Positions 1-8,252 of a DNA stretch of 64,000 bases are shown here, in pieces. The translations under genes and the position numbers were made by a program. Every line of letters starts with the position of its first letter. Positions within the stretch are counted from its first letter, which is position 1. The notes beneath the pieces are model-generated. The model was not told where the DNA came from and made no database searches. It saw only the letters and a list, made by a program, of their open reading frames with translations. Source of the stretch: Chryseobacterium culicis (lineage in GTDB: Bacteria; Bacteroidota; Bacteroidia; Flavobacteriales; Weeksellaceae); the NCBI RefSeq assembly GCF_900108365.1, contig NZ_FNWQ01000006.1, positions 186,001-250,000 on the forward strand. The letters run 5' to 3'.

Positions 1-324
1 TAATCCCAGTTTAGGGCCTTCAAGTAACGCCGCAGGATTGTCTTCACGATATTCATCCTCCATTAGAAATTTGAAAAAAGCTTTAATGGAAGATATCCAC
101 CTTGCCTGTGATCTCTCACTGAATTTCTGTTTGGAAAGATTGAAAATGTATTCCTGCAGGTTTTCGTAACCGATAGAATCTGGACCGACATTTGCCAGAT
201 CTTCTTCTGCGTAATCTTTTAATTTCTTAATGTCCCGAACATAGGCGTCGAGTGTGTTTTCTGAAAAATTTCGTTCGAAGCGAAGAAATATTTCAAAATC
301 TTTGATCTTTTCATCCCAAGTCAT
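1..324 (-). CDS. xerD: Tyrosine recombinase XerD-like, N-terminal part (cut by window edge)
   Basis: Reading leftwards from the ATG at 324, the frame stays open to base 1 (108 codons), so only the N-terminal part is present. It begins MTWDEKIKDFEIFLRFERNF and continues with a helical SAM-like core-binding domain (SENTLDAYVRDIKKL, then ARWISSIKAFFKFLMEDEY), typical of XerC/XerD. The family resolves chromosome dimers at dif with FtsK. The catalytic domain with the Arg-His-Arg-Tyr residues lies outside the window, so function is inferred from the N-terminal domain alone. XerD is favoured over XerC or a phage integrase by the short, canonical N-terminus. Confidence 0.75.
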   Translation of the reverse strand, partial: MTWDEKIKDFEIFLRFERNFSENTLDAYVRDIKKLKDYAEEDLANVGPDSIGYENLQEYIFNLSKQKFSERSQARWISSIKAFFKFLMEDEYREDNPAALLEGPKLGL

Positions 325-330
325 TTGTGC

Positions 331-753
331 TTATTTTTTTAGTTCACAGTCCGATATTTGTTCTATTTCAATGTTATGGTTTCTCAGGAACGATATTCCA
401 TCGTCATCCGAATACTCATTAATGTACACCAGTCTCGCAATTCCTGCCTGCAAAATCAGCTTGCTGCATTCTTTACAGGGAGACAGCGTTAAGTATAACG
501 TTGCTCCTTTTGCAGATTGAGTGGAAGCGGCCAGCTTTAAGATAGCATTGGCTTCCGCATGCAATACGTACCAGTGTGTTTTTCCCTCTTCATCTTCACA
601 GCAGTTTTCGAATCCCGAAGGAGTCCCGTTGTAACCATCTGAAATAATCATCCTATCTTTTACGATAAGAGCTCCCACCTGTTTTCTCTTACAGTAGGAG
701 AGTTTTGCCCATTCCTGAGCCATTTTTAGATAAGCTTTATCAAACTTATTCAT
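331..753 (-). CDS. Deoxycytidylate (dCMP) deaminase family protein
   Basis: This 140-residue cytidine/dCMP deaminase should convert dCMP to dUMP for dTTP synthesis in the cytosol. The zinc site is complete: HAE at residues 65-67 (His ligand and catalytic Glu) and PCKEC with Cys93 and Cys96. The extra Cys/His residues in the GYNGTPSGFENC segment are typical of ComEB-like dCMP deaminases rather than cytidine deaminases. It ends 6 bases before the XerD start, so the two are probably cotranscribed. The ATG at 753 fits family length. The exact nucleotide substrate is inferred from family resemblance. Confidence 0.88.
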   Translation of the reverse strand: MNKFDKAYLKMAQEWAKLSYCKRKQVGALIVKDRMIISDGYNGTPSGFENCCEDEEGKTHWYVLHAEANAILKLAASTQSAKGATLYLTLSPCKECSKLILQAGIARLVYINEYSDDDGISFLRNHNIEIEQISDCELKK

Positions 754-807
754 ACCGCAGCATTGTTTTTTTTCGAAATAATTTGGATTAAAATCTTGTA
801 GAAAGAT

Positions 808-1575
808 CTAGAAGTTAGGCTTTCTCTTCTCTAGAAACGCAGTAACTCCTTCTTTCTTATCCTCCATGTCAAAAAGTTCACCGAAATATTTTATTTCAGT
901 TTCAAAACCTTTCTCCGTGTCAGATAAATTCACAGCATTAATAGCCTTTGATATTGCCATTGGTGAGTTGTAGGCAATTGTATTTGCTAATTCTTTCGTT
1001 TTGGTTAATAATTCTTCTATAGGGTATACTTCATTTACCAGTCCGATCTCTTTTGCCTTTTGAGCAGGGATCATTTTAGCAGAGAAGATCATTTCGTTGG
1101 CAATACCTTTTCCTACAAGCTTAGGAAGCCTTTGAGTTCCTCCGTATCCCGGGATTAATCCAAGAGTAACTTCAGGAAGCCCCAATCTGGCGTTTTCCGA
1201 TGCGTATCTGATGTGGCATGCCATAGCAAGCTCCAAACCTCCTCCCAGTGCAAAGCCGTTTACCGCTGCAATGACAGGTTTAGACATGTTTTCAATTTTA
1301 TTGAACAATATATGGTGTCCGTTTCTTGCAAGCTCTTCAGCTTTTTCCTGTCCGAAATCACTGAATTCTTTTATGTCAGCTCCCGCTACGAAAGATTTTT
1401 CTCCACTTCCGGTAAGGATAATTACCCTGCATGTCCTGTCGTCATTAAGCTCATCCAGTGCGGTACTGATTTCCTGAATGGTTTTTGCGTTTAATGCATT
1501 TAAACTTTCAGGTCTATTTATGGTAATGATAGATAATTTATCTTCTTTTTTTAATAATATGTTCTCGTAACTCAT
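808..1575 (-). CDS. Enoyl-CoA hydratase/isomerase (crotonase) family
   Basis: This 255-residue crotonase-fold protein most likely hydrates short-chain trans-2-enoyl-CoA in beta-oxidation or butyryl-CoA metabolism. It shows the oxyanion-hole segment SFVAGADIKEF, the GGGLELAMAC segment carrying the first catalytic Glu, and LPEVTLGLIPGYGGTQRL with the second. Length matches single-domain crotonases. The gap to the deaminase on the same strand is only 54 bases, so they may share a transcript. The substrate cannot be told from sequence; other crotonases such as MenB or PaaG types are less likely because the paired Glu pattern is that of hydratases. Confidence 0.88.
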   Translation of the reverse strand: MSYENILLKKEDKLSIITINRPESLNALNAKTIQEISTALDELNDDRTCRVIILTGSGEKSFVAGADIKEFSDFGQEKAEELARNGHHILFNKIENMSKPVIAAVNGFALGGGLELAMACHIRYASENARLGLPEVTLGLIPGYGGTQRLPKLVGKGIANEMIFSAKMIPAQKAKEIGLVNEVYPIEELLTKTKELANTIAYNSPMAISKAINAVNLSDTEKGFETEIKYFGELFDMEDKKEGVTAFLEKRKPNF

Positions 1576-1618
1576 TTTTCCACTTTAAAATATCATCCTT
1601 TGCAAATTATGAATTTTT

Positions 1619-1662
1619 TACAAAAAAAAGGAAAAAATATTATTTTTTTTTCCTTTTTTTTA
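1619..1662 (-). terminator. A/T-only hairpin downstream of katA
   Basis: A run of A, GG and more A is followed by its complement (T-run, CC, T-run), giving a hairpin with flanking U-tracts on either strand. It lies between the crotonase start and the katA stop and is most likely the katA terminator. Confidence 0.5.
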
Positions 1663-1680
1663 ATTTATCGTTCAATATGA

Positions 1681-3168
1681 TTATTTGGAATGATTCATCA
1701 TATTTGCATCAATATTGACATTTAGCTGAGAAGCCACTTTCATGCCAAGCTCAATATTGGCTCTGAAAAAATGACAAAGCTGACGGTTGATAATTTCGTC
1801 TCTTTTAGGTCCGTCAATCCCTTTCATGCTTCCGACAATATTTTTTACAAGATGATCCCTGTCTTCAGCATTCATTGCTTTTGAATAAAGCAGTCCCGGC
1901 TGTGTATAGTGATCGCTGTCATTATCATTTCTGTTGTAGCTTGCTACGTGGGCGCTGTCTAATTCATACTCAAAGCTTTTATAATCAGCATCTGCTTTAA
2001 TATCATCAAAGCTGTTCGGATGATAATTAGGCTTATCCTGATAATAGCTTGAGTCAGCCATAAATCCGTCTCTCTGGTAGTTGTTCACTGCAAAAGGGCA
2101 TCTGTTTACTTCCAGCTGATGAGCGTTAACACCCACTCTGTATCGATGGGCATCAGGATAAGAGAAAAGCCTTCCCTGCAGCATTTTGTCCGGCGAGAAG
2201 CTGATTCCGTTAATCAGGCTGCTTGGTGAGAAAGCAGACTGTTCCACATGGGCAAAATAGTTGACAGGTACTTCGTTCAGTTCCATTTCTCCTACTTCAA
2301 TCAAAGGGAAGTCATCATGGAACCATACTTTAGTTACGTCAAAAGGATTCCATCTGAAATCTTTTGCCTGCTCCTCGGTCATTACCTGGATATATAAGGT
2401 CCATTTCGGGAAATCTCCTTTTTCAATTGCATTGCAAAGGTCTTCCTGTGCAAAATCCGGGTTTTCTCCGGCCATTTTTACGGCTTCCTCATCCGTGAAG
2501 TTTTTTACACCCTGTTTTGTCTTGAAGTGGAACTTTACCCAAACTCTTTCGTTTTTATCATTGATCATAGAGAACGTATGAGACCCGAAGCCATGCATGT
2601 GTCTGTAGCCGTATGGAGTTCCTCTGTCTGACATTAATATTAGCACCTGATGGAGCGATTCCGGATTTAAGCTCCAGAAATCCCACATCATGGTGGCACT
2701 CTTTAAATTGGTTTTAGGAACTCTTTTTTGAGTATGAATGAAATCCGGGAATTTTTTGGCATCTTTAATAAAGAAGACCGGAGTATTGTTACCTACAAGA
2801 TCCCAGTTTCCGTCTTCTGTATAAAATTTTAAGGCAAAACCTCTTGGGTCTCTTGCCGTATCTGCACTTCCTTTTTCACCCCCGACTGTAGAAAATCTTG
2901 CAAACATTCTGCACGAGTTTCCAACTTTTGAAAACAGTTTCGCTTTCGTGTACTGGCTGATGTCATGCGTTACAGTAAAAGTTCCGTAAGCGCCGCTACC
3001 TTTGGCATGCACAATTCTTTCAGGAATTCTTTCCCTAACGAAATGAGCAAGGTTTTCCTGAAGAATAAAGTCCTGCAGCAATACCGGGCCTCTTGGTCCT
3101 ACCGTCTGTGAATCCTGATGCTCATAATAAGGTGCGCCGTTACTTAACGTTAATTTTTTAGAATCCAT
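1681..3168 (-). CDS. katA: Catalase (monofunctional haem catalase)
   Basis: This clade-3-size catalase (495 residues from the chosen start) decomposes H2O2 to water and oxygen. The distal haem His is in RIPERIVHAKGSGAYG, the distal Asn in DLVGNNTPVFFIKD, and the proximal Tyr in RLFSYPDAHRYRVG. The open frame extends upstream to a TTG at 3213, but the ATG at 3168 (MDSKKLTLSNGAPYYEHQ) is preferred because it starts at the usual family position and leaves a leader of about 58 bases below the predicted promoter. It is divergent from an oxyR-type gene 134 bases away, the classic arrangement for peroxide-inducible catalase. Confidence 0.95.
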   Translation of the reverse strand: MDSKKLTLSNGAPYYEHQDSQTVGPRGPVLLQDFILQENLAHFVRERIPERIVHAKGSGAYGTFTVTHDISQYTKAKLFSKVGNSCRMFARFSTVGGEKGSADTARDPRGFALKFYTEDGNWDLVGNNTPVFFIKDAKKFPDFIHTQKRVPKTNLKSATMMWDFWSLNPESLHQVLILMSDRGTPYGYRHMHGFGSHTFSMINDKNERVWVKFHFKTKQGVKNFTDEEAVKMAGENPDFAQEDLCNAIEKGDFPKWTLYIQVMTEEQAKDFRWNPFDVTKVWFHDDFPLIEVGEMELNEVPVNYFAHVEQSAFSPSSLINGISFSPDKMLQGRLFSYPDAHRYRVGVNAHQLEVNRCPFAVNNYQRDGFMADSSYYQDKPNYHPNSFDDIKADADYKSFEYELDSAHVASYNRNDNDSDHYTQPGLLYSKAMNAEDRDHLVKNIVGSMKGIDGPKRDEIINRQLCHFFRANIELGMKVASQLNVNIDANMMNHSK

Positions 3169-3232
3169 ATCTATTAATGATTTGTATAAATGTTTTTCTT
3201 TTTCTAAATCCAAGTGTAAAGGTAATGATTAT

Positions 3233-3266
3233 CAAATTTACTTGAATTTTTAATTGCTAATAGCAA
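3233..3266 (-). promoter_or_regulatory. Predicted katA promoter
   Basis: On the minus strand, 3240-3233 reads TAAATTTG, an exact match to the Bacteroidota -7 element TAnnTTTG. A TTG at 3266-3264 lies 23 bases upstream. It overlaps the divergent oxyR promoter, so one regulator bound here could control both genes. Confidence 0.55.
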
Positions 3267-3282
3267 AAACGTTATATCTTTG
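3254..3282 (+). promoter_or_regulatory. Predicted oxyR promoter
   Basis: TTG at 3254-3256, an 18-base spacer, then TATCTTTG at 3275-3282 fit the Bacteroidota housekeeping promoter (TTG, about 19 bases, TAnnTTTG). The start point would be near 3289, about 14 bases before the ATG. Confidence 0.6.
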
Positions 3283-3302
3283 TAATAGATAATATTAATC
3301 AA

Positions 3303-4253
3303 ATGAACATTCAGCAACTGGAGTATCTTATCGCTGTTGATAAGTATAAACATTTTGGTAAGGCCGCTCAGGCGTGTTTTATTACCCAACCTACGTTAAG
3401 TGCCATGATACAGAAATTTGAGGATGAACTGGATGTGAAGGTGTTCGACAGAACTACCCATCCGATTCGTACCACGGATGTAGGTCTTCAGATTATTGAT
3501 CAGGCTAAGGTGATTATAGAGTCTGTGAATGAGCTGAAAAACAAAGCGAATCTTTTGAATAACATTTTAGGAGGAACCATCAATCTCGGGATTATTCCTA
3601 CAGTTTCTTCTTTCATCCTGCCCACGGAAATTTTCAAATTCCTTGAAGACAATCCGAAAATTCAGATGAATGTAAAAGAAATGACCACTGATAATATTAT
3701 TAAAGCTTTAAAAGCTGGTGAACTGGATGCAGGAATTATCTCAACGCCTTATGATACTGCGGACGAGTTTTACCAGGATTTCCTTTTCAACGAAGAGCTG
3801 ATGATTTACAGTTCCAATACAGAAGCCAACAAAAAGAATTCTTATATCATTCCGGAAGATCTGAATGTAGAAAAAGTATGGCTGCTTGAAGAAGGAAACT
3901 GTCTCAGAAATCAGTTTGAAAATATCTGCCATCTGAAAGAAAATACTTTGAAGCCTAAAAATTTAGACTTCCTGGCTTCCAATATCCAGACCTTGGTCCA
4001 CATGGTGGATAAGGTGGGAGGAATCAGTATTCTGCCTGAATTGGCACTGAGCCAGCTTTCCGAAGAACAGAAGAAAAATGTTTTCAGATTCAAAAAACCG
4101 TTCCCTTATCGAGAAATCAGTATTATTTACTATAAACCAACATTCAAGCAAAAAATTATTGATGAATTGTCACATTCAATCAAAAATTCTTTGGAACTTA
4201 AATTGAATTATCACGAAAGTCCGAAGGAATTTGTAAGCATTAAGCCTCAATAA
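3303..4253 (+). CDS. oxyR: LysR-family peroxide sensor OxyR
   Basis: This is a 316-residue LysR-type regulator. The N-terminal winged helix-turn-helix (about residues 1-60, with FGKAAQACFITQPTLSAMI) is followed by a substrate-binding-like sensor domain. The sensor contains GNCLRNQFENIC: Cys200 and Cys209 are separated by eight residues, the same spacing as the redox-active pair of E. coli OxyR, so it should sense H2O2 by disulfide formation. It is divergent from katA, the expected target. The ATG at 3303 gives the canonical LysR N-terminus. Confidence 0.92.
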   Translation: MNIQQLEYLIAVDKYKHFGKAAQACFITQPTLSAMIQKFEDELDVKVFDRTTHPIRTTDVGLQIIDQAKVIIESVNELKNKANLLNNILGGTINLGIIPTVSSFILPTEIFKFLEDNPKIQMNVKEMTTDNIIKALKAGELDAGIISTPYDTADEFYQDFLFNEELMIYSSNTEANKKNSYIIPEDLNVEKVWLLEEGNCLRNQFENICHLKENTLKPKNLDFLASNIQTLVHMVDKVGGISILPELALSQLSEEQKKNVFRFKKPFPYREISIIYYKPTFKQKIIDELSHSIKNSLELKLNYHESPKEFVSIKPQ

Positions 4254-4318
4254 TGAAAATGCTTTAAAGTGATAGAAATCATCAATTTAAATAAAATTAT
4301 AATTAATAAACAAAATTT

Positions 4319-4349
4319 TTGAGTATTACGAAAATAGTACTTAAATTTG
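4319..4349 (+). promoter_or_regulatory. Predicted metK promoter
   Basis: TTG at 4319-4321, a 20-base spacer and TAAATTTG at 4342-4349 match the Bacteroidota promoter consensus. The predicted start near 4356 lies a few bases upstream of the riboswitch fold, so the riboswitch would form the 5' end of the transcript. Confidence 0.65.
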
Positions 4350-4362
4350 CTGACGTTTATCG

Positions 4363-4415
4363 CGAGGAAAAATTTGACCTGATTGCAACCTCTATAAAAA
4401 AATGCTAAAACAGTA
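4363..4415 (+). promoter_or_regulatory. SAM-II-type riboswitch upstream of metK
   Basis: The P1 stem is GAGG (4364-4367) with CCTC (4389-4392). The loop carries TTTGACCTGATTGCAA, then ATAAA and TGCTAAAACAG follow. This order (P1 arm, U-rich loop, ATTGCAA, P1 arm, ATAAA, GCTAAA) is the SAM-II pseudoknot layout. CTG in the loop can pair with CAG at 4411-4413. It would give feedback control of SAM synthesis. The aptamer ends about 75 bases before the metK ATG, so the expression platform is not obvious. Identified by recalled consensus, not by a covariance search. Confidence 0.78.
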
Positions 4416-4490
4416 TTCTTTTTTCTGGGCAATTTCATTCATATTTTTCGCAAAAACTATTTTTTAAATCTTTAAAAACAAAAGAATTAT

Positions 4491-5771
4491 ATGTCTTATT
4501 TATTTACATCTGAATCAGTTTCAGAAGGACATCCGGATAAAATTGCCGACCAAATCTCCGATGCATTAATCGACCATTTTCTAGCATATGATAAAAACTC
4601 AAAAGTAGCATGTGAAACTCTTGTAACAACCGGACAGGTGGTGCTGGCAGGAGAAGTAAAATCTGATGCCTATCTTGATGTACAGACCATTGCCAGAGAA
4701 GTAATCAACGGAATTGGGTATACAAAGGGTGAATACATGTTCAATGGAGATTCTTGTGGAGTAATTTCTGCCATCCATGAGCAGTCACCGGATATTAACC
4801 AGGGAGTTGACAGAGCGGTAAATGATGAGTCTTTTGAAGCCAGAGCGAATGCACAGGGAGCGGGAGACCAGGGGATGATGTTCGGGTATGCTACCAATGA
4901 GACGGCTAATTACATGCCTCTTGCATTGGATCTTGCCCATACCATTCTTAAAGAACTTTCTGCCATCAGAAGAGAAAATAAAGAAATCACTTACCTGCGC
5001 CCGGATGCAAAAAGCCAGGTTACCATTGAATACTCTGATGATCACAAACCTATCAGAATTGATTCTATTGTAGTGTCTACCCAGCATGATGATTTCGGAA
5101 GTGAAGAAGAGATGCTGAACAAAATTCGTGAGGATATCAAAAATATTCTTGTGCCTAGAGTTGTTGCACTGCAAACTGAAGAAATCAAAGCTTTGTTTAA
5201 TGATCAGATCAAATATCACATCAATCCTACAGGTAAATTCGTAATTGGAGGGCCTCACGGAGATACAGGTCTGACAGGGAGAAAAATTATTGTAGACACT
5301 TACGGTGGTAAAGGCGCTCACGGAGGAGGAGCTTTCTCCGGAAAAGATCCTTCTAAAGTAGACAGAAGTGCTGCCTATGCTACAAGACATATTGCTAAAA
5401 ATTTAGTAGCTGCAGGAGTAGCTGACGAAGTTTTGGTACAGGTTTCTTATGCAATTGGGGTAGCTGAGCCTTGTGGTTTATATATCAACACCTACGGAAC
5501 GGCAAAAGTAGATCTTCATGACGGAGAAATTGCGAAAAAAGTGTCTGCGATTTTCGATTTAAGACCTTATGCTATTGAGCAGAACTTACAATTGAGAAAT
5601 CCTATTTATCAGGAAACAGCTTCTTACGGACATATGGGGAAAGAACACTATGTAGCAGATAAGACATTCAACAAAGGACATAAAAATGAGCTTACATTAA
5701 AAGACCTTGAATTCTTTACATGGGAAAAACTGGACAAAGTAGACGAAATTAAAACCGCTTTTGGAATTTAA
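4491..5771 (+). CDS. metK: S-adenosylmethionine synthetase
   Basis: This 426-residue methionine adenosyltransferase makes SAM from ATP and L-methionine. Signature motifs are SEGHPDKIADQISD near the N-terminus, the hexapeptide GAGDQG, and the glycine-rich GGGAFSGKDPSKVDRSAAY loop. It is slightly longer than the E. coli enzyme. It appears monocistronic, with its own promoter and SAM-II-like element upstream and a strong terminator after the stop. Confidence 0.98.
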   Translation: MSYLFTSESVSEGHPDKIADQISDALIDHFLAYDKNSKVACETLVTTGQVVLAGEVKSDAYLDVQTIAREVINGIGYTKGEYMFNGDSCGVISAIHEQSPDINQGVDRAVNDESFEARANAQGAGDQGMMFGYATNETANYMPLALDLAHTILKELSAIRRENKEITYLRPDAKSQVTIEYSDDHKPIRIDSIVVSTQHDDFGSEEEMLNKIREDIKNILVPRVVALQTEEIKALFNDQIKYHINPTGKFVIGGPHGDTGLTGRKIIVDTYGGKGAHGGGAFSGKDPSKVDRSAAYATRHIAKNLVAAGVADEVLVQVSYAIGVAEPCGLYINTYGTAKVDLHDGEIAKKVSAIFDLRPYAIEQNLQLRNPIYQETASYGHMGKEHYVADKTFNKGHKNELTLKDLEFFTWEKLDKVDEIKTAFGI

Positions 5772-5795
5772 TTTCTCTTTATAGCATAATAAGTG

Positions 5796-5829
5796 AACTG
5801 CTTTATCTCTGGATAAGGCAGTTTTTTTT
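5796..5829 (+). terminator. metK terminator
   Basis: The stem AACTGCTTTATC (5796-5807) pairs with GATAAGGCAGTT (5812-5823), with one G-U pair and a four-base loop, and is followed by a T-run. Confidence 0.85.
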
Positions 5830-5856
5830 AATTTTACACCTTAATAATATAGAAAG

Positions 5857-6348
5857 ATGATGAATTTTCGAACTGCAGCTGCTGTCCTGTCTCTGTTTTT
5901 GCTAAGTACACTGGCAAAAGCTCAATATACTATGCATAAAATGATCAGCGTAGGGTACACGTACCAGAATCAAAGTTTTGGAGAAATAGGAGGTAAATTG
6001 CTTTTCCTAAAAAATGACGATGTGATTTACAGATTGGGAGGATCTGCCTTAATGGGGGTTGCTGATTCCAAATTTGCAATCATGCCGAAGCTGCAGGCAG
6101 ATGTTCTTCTTAATTTTGAAAAAAATGTAGATTTCTATCACTCCTACTATTTCCTGGCTGGAGTGGAAGGTACTACAAAATATATTGCCCCGAAGATTGG
6201 AGTTACTCTATTTGGAATGCTGGATCTCACAGGCGGCTATGCTTTTCCTATCGGAGACACCCGATTAAATGGGAAAGAGATGAAGGGATTGAATATTAAT
6301 TTTACACTAAATATCCCTACCGTATTCATTCATGATATGTTTAAGTGA
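5857..6348 (+). CDS. Secreted protein of unknown function, possible small outer-membrane beta-barrel
   Basis: I do not recognise a family with certainty. The protein has 163 residues with a signal peptide ending around LSTLAKAQ (cleavage near residue 23). The rest alternates hydrophobic and polar residues with many Gly and aromatic residues (SVGYTYQNQSFGEIGGKLLF, LAGVEGTTKYIAPKIGVTLFGMLDL), which suggests beta-strands of a small outer-membrane barrel. The start is one of two adjacent ATGs. It is separated from metK by a terminator. Confidence 0.65.
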   Translation: MMNFRTAAAVLSLFLLSTLAKAQYTMHKMISVGYTYQNQSFGEIGGKLLFLKNDDVIYRLGGSALMGVADSKFAIMPKLQADVLLNFEKNVDFYHSYYFLAGVEGTTKYIAPKIGVTLFGMLDLTGGYAFPIGDTRLNGKEMKGLNINFTLNIPTVFIHDMFK

Positions 6349-6540
6349 TTTTTTTTAGATTTTTCTCTATAAAATTTAATAATAGGTTAACAGTTATTAA
6401 AAAATTATTATATTTACATCATAATAATTGTACCTGCCTATAGAAGAGACTCTACTCTAGAACTGTTTTGTTTATACAGCAAAGGCCAGAAGAAATATCT
6501 GGAGGAATGCCTGTCTGCAAATATTTATATTGAGAGAGTT

Positions 6541-7131
6541 ATGAAATCAAAATCGGATAGTTTACTAATTTCCCTTTATCAGAAAGGAGACGAGGGTGCA
6601 TTGTCGACCCTCATTCACCGACATCAGAGAGAACTGTTTACATTCATTTTTTACAAAATTAATGATGAAGATTTGGCCAACGATATTTTTCAGGATACCT
6701 TCATGAAGATTATTGTGATGCTGAAAGAAGGACGCTATAACGAAGAAGGTAAATTTATTCTTTGGGCAAAAAGAATTTCTCACAATTTAATCATCGATCA
6801 TTTCAGATCAAAAGCTAAGAATATCAAAGTGTCTGAAACTACTTTTGAAACTGATGAATATTCTATTTTTGATTTGATCCGGGAGCCTTCGGAAAACATT
6901 GAAGATCAGCTGGTGACCAATCAGATTCAGGAAGATCTTATGAAGATGCTGCAATTCTTACCACTCAACCAGCAGGAGGTCATTAAACTGAGGTTTTTTG
7001 ACGGCTTGAGTTTCAAAGAAATCGCAGATCATACAGAAATGAGTATTAATACAACATTAGGAAGAGTACGCTATGCGCTCATCAACCTGAGAAAAATCAT
7101 GGATGAAAATAATATAATATTAACCAGATAA
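6541..7131 (+). CDS. RNA polymerase sigma factor, sigma-70 (ECF) family
   Basis: This 196-residue ECF-type sigma factor has a region 2 (about residues 15-90, with DLANDIFQDTFMKIIVML and FILWAKRISHNLIIDHFR) and a region 4 (about residues 130-190, with LPLNQQEVIKLRFFDGLSFKEIA), whose helix-turn-helix binds the -35 region. No anti-sigma gene is adjacent. A small conserved-looking ORF follows 47 bases downstream. The frame is open further upstream without an ATG, so the ATG at 6541 is taken as the start. Confidence 0.9.
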   Translation: MKSKSDSLLISLYQKGDEGALSTLIHRHQRELFTFIFYKINDEDLANDIFQDTFMKIIVMLKEGRYNEEGKFILWAKRISHNLIIDHFRSKAKNIKVSETTFETDEYSIFDLIREPSENIEDQLVTNQIQEDLMKMLQFLPLNQQEVIKLRFFDGLSFKEIADHTEMSINTTLGRVRYALINLRKIMDENNIILTR

Positions 7132-7178
7132 ATAATATTTTGTAAAATTTCACGTTTTAAGGAAAACATACTTCGCTT

Positions 7179-7313
7179 ATGAAAAAAAATGACTCCTTAA
7201 AAGTGAAAACTTTGAAACCTAAGAAACAAACAATTGATTTTTTGCTGAATTTTTCCAAAAGCCTTGAAATTGTGAAAAGCAAGAGCAAAAATTATCCTAT
7301 TACAAAAAATTAA
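7179..7313 (+). CDS. Small basic protein downstream of the sigma factor
   Basis: This 44-residue ORF runs from the ATG at 7179 to TAA at 7311-7313. The sequence is Lys-rich and contains KPKKQTIDFLLNFSKSLEIV, a pattern I recall from short flavobacterial proteins encoded after ECF sigma genes. No function is known. It shares the strand with the sigma gene and the gap is short, so cotranscription is likely. Confidence 0.6.
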   Translation: MKKNDSLKVKTLKPKKQTIDFLLNFSKSLEIVKSKSKNYPITKN

Positions 7314-7319
7314 AATTAT

Positions 7320-7327
7320 TAACTTTG
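7320..7327 (+). promoter_or_regulatory. Predicted -7 element before the yjjG-like gene
   Basis: TAACTTTG matches TAnnTTTG exactly. The start point would fall near the ATG at 7334, implying a leaderless or nearly leaderless mRNA. No convincing -33 TTG was seen. Confidence 0.4.
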
Positions 7328-7333
7328 TGCTGT

Positions 7334-8029
7334 ATGAAAATGCAGCATGTTTTTTTTGACCTGGATAATACACTCTGGGATCACCGCAAAAATGCCTATC
7401 TTACCATCAAAGACCTTTTTGAAAAACAGGAAATCACTTCAAAGTATCATATAGACTTTGAAACGTTTTATTCTGTATATCATGATATCAACGAAGAGTT
7501 GTGGGAAAAGATCAGAGACGGAATTATTGGCAAAGAGTATTTGAGAGAACACCGTTTTTATGATTCATTTAAACATTTTGGAGTGGATAATAAAGAGCTT
7601 GCTCTTTATTTTGAAGAACACTTCCTTGATAATATTGTGAGTCATAACGAACTGGTAGAAGGAGCTAAGGATGTTTTGGAATATCTGAAAGCTAAGAATT
7701 ATACATTACACATTATTTCTAACGGATTTCAGGAAGTAACGGAAAGAAAATGTACCCTGTCCGGGATAGCTCCATATTTTACGACCATTACCAGCGCAGA
7801 TGCGGTAGGAGTGAGAAAACCCAATCCAAGGATCTTTGAATACTCATTAGGGCTTTCGGAGGCCAGAAAGGAAGAAAGTATTCTTATTGGAGATGATTGG
7901 ATTGCAGATGCGATGGGAGCTACAGATTTCGGAATGGATGCTATTTTCTTTGATGTTTATAAAGAAGAAAAGCATAAGAATGGTGTAAAGGCCATCACCC
8001 ATCTTCATCAGATTAAGGAATACCTGTAA
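7334..8029 (+). CDS. YjjG-type noncanonical pyrimidine nucleotidase (HAD family)
   Basis: This 231-residue HAD phosphatase probably removes phosphate from nucleotides, including damaged pyrimidine nucleotides. Motif I is FFDLDNTLWDH, motif II is the Ser in HIISNGF, motif III is the Lys in GVRKPNPRIF, and motif IV is LIGDDWIADAMGA. An alpha-helical cap lies between motifs I and II, as in subfamily I. The frame opens at a TTG at 7325, but the ATG at 7334 is chosen because the TTG overlaps a promoter element. The exact substrate is inferred from YjjG similarity. Confidence 0.85.
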   Translation: MKMQHVFFDLDNTLWDHRKNAYLTIKDLFEKQEITSKYHIDFETFYSVYHDINEELWEKIRDGIIGKEYLREHRFYDSFKHFGVDNKELALYFEEHFLDNIVSHNELVEGAKDVLEYLKAKNYTLHIISNGFQEVTERKCTLSGIAPYFTTITSADAVGVRKPNPRIFEYSLGLSEARKEESILIGDDWIADAMGATDFGMDAIFFDVYKEEKHKNGVKAITHLHQIKEYL

Positions 8030-8050
8030 GATATAAGGTCCAGATATAAT

Positions 8051-8088
8051 CAATAAGCCGCTAAGTTCATCTTAGCGGCTTATTGATT
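8051..8088 (+). terminator. Terminator after the yjjG-like gene
   Basis: A perfect 15-bp stem (8051-8065 with 8071-8085, CAATAAGCCGCTAAG and its complement) has a 5-base loop and is followed by T-rich DNA. Confidence 0.85.
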
Positions 8089-8114
8089 TTGATACTTTCA
8101 TTAACCTATGCAGA

Positions 8115-8150
8115 CATCTGTCATCATCTGCGCCAATCTGTGGTGAAATT
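8115..8150. repeat. Intergenic 'AATCTGTGGT' repeat, copy 1
   Basis: The segment with CATCTG repeats and CAATCTGTGGTGAAAT resembles copies at 12288-12321 and 18264-18353. It is non-coding in all frames of any length. Confidence 0.5.
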
Positions 8151-8252
8151 AAATTGCATCCCTGATTTTTTCCACCAAAATCATTTTTCCCAATTCTTTC
8201 CCAAATTGATGATGAACTTTGCTTCATAATAATAACAGAAAAATGTAATAGT

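Noticed and set aside
4416..4490. Intrinsic terminator as the riboswitch expression platform
   Set aside because: No stable GC-containing hairpin followed by a U-run was found between the aptamer and the metK ATG.
4785..5390. Long minus-strand ORF (201 codons) opposite metK
   Set aside because: It is antisense to the highly conserved metK, has low-complexity composition and matches no family; a shadow of metK codon bias.
6421..6540. Longer sigma factor N-terminus
   Set aside because: The frame is open upstream of 6541, but there is no ATG, GTG or TTG at a sensible position and the extra residues do not resemble ECF region 2.
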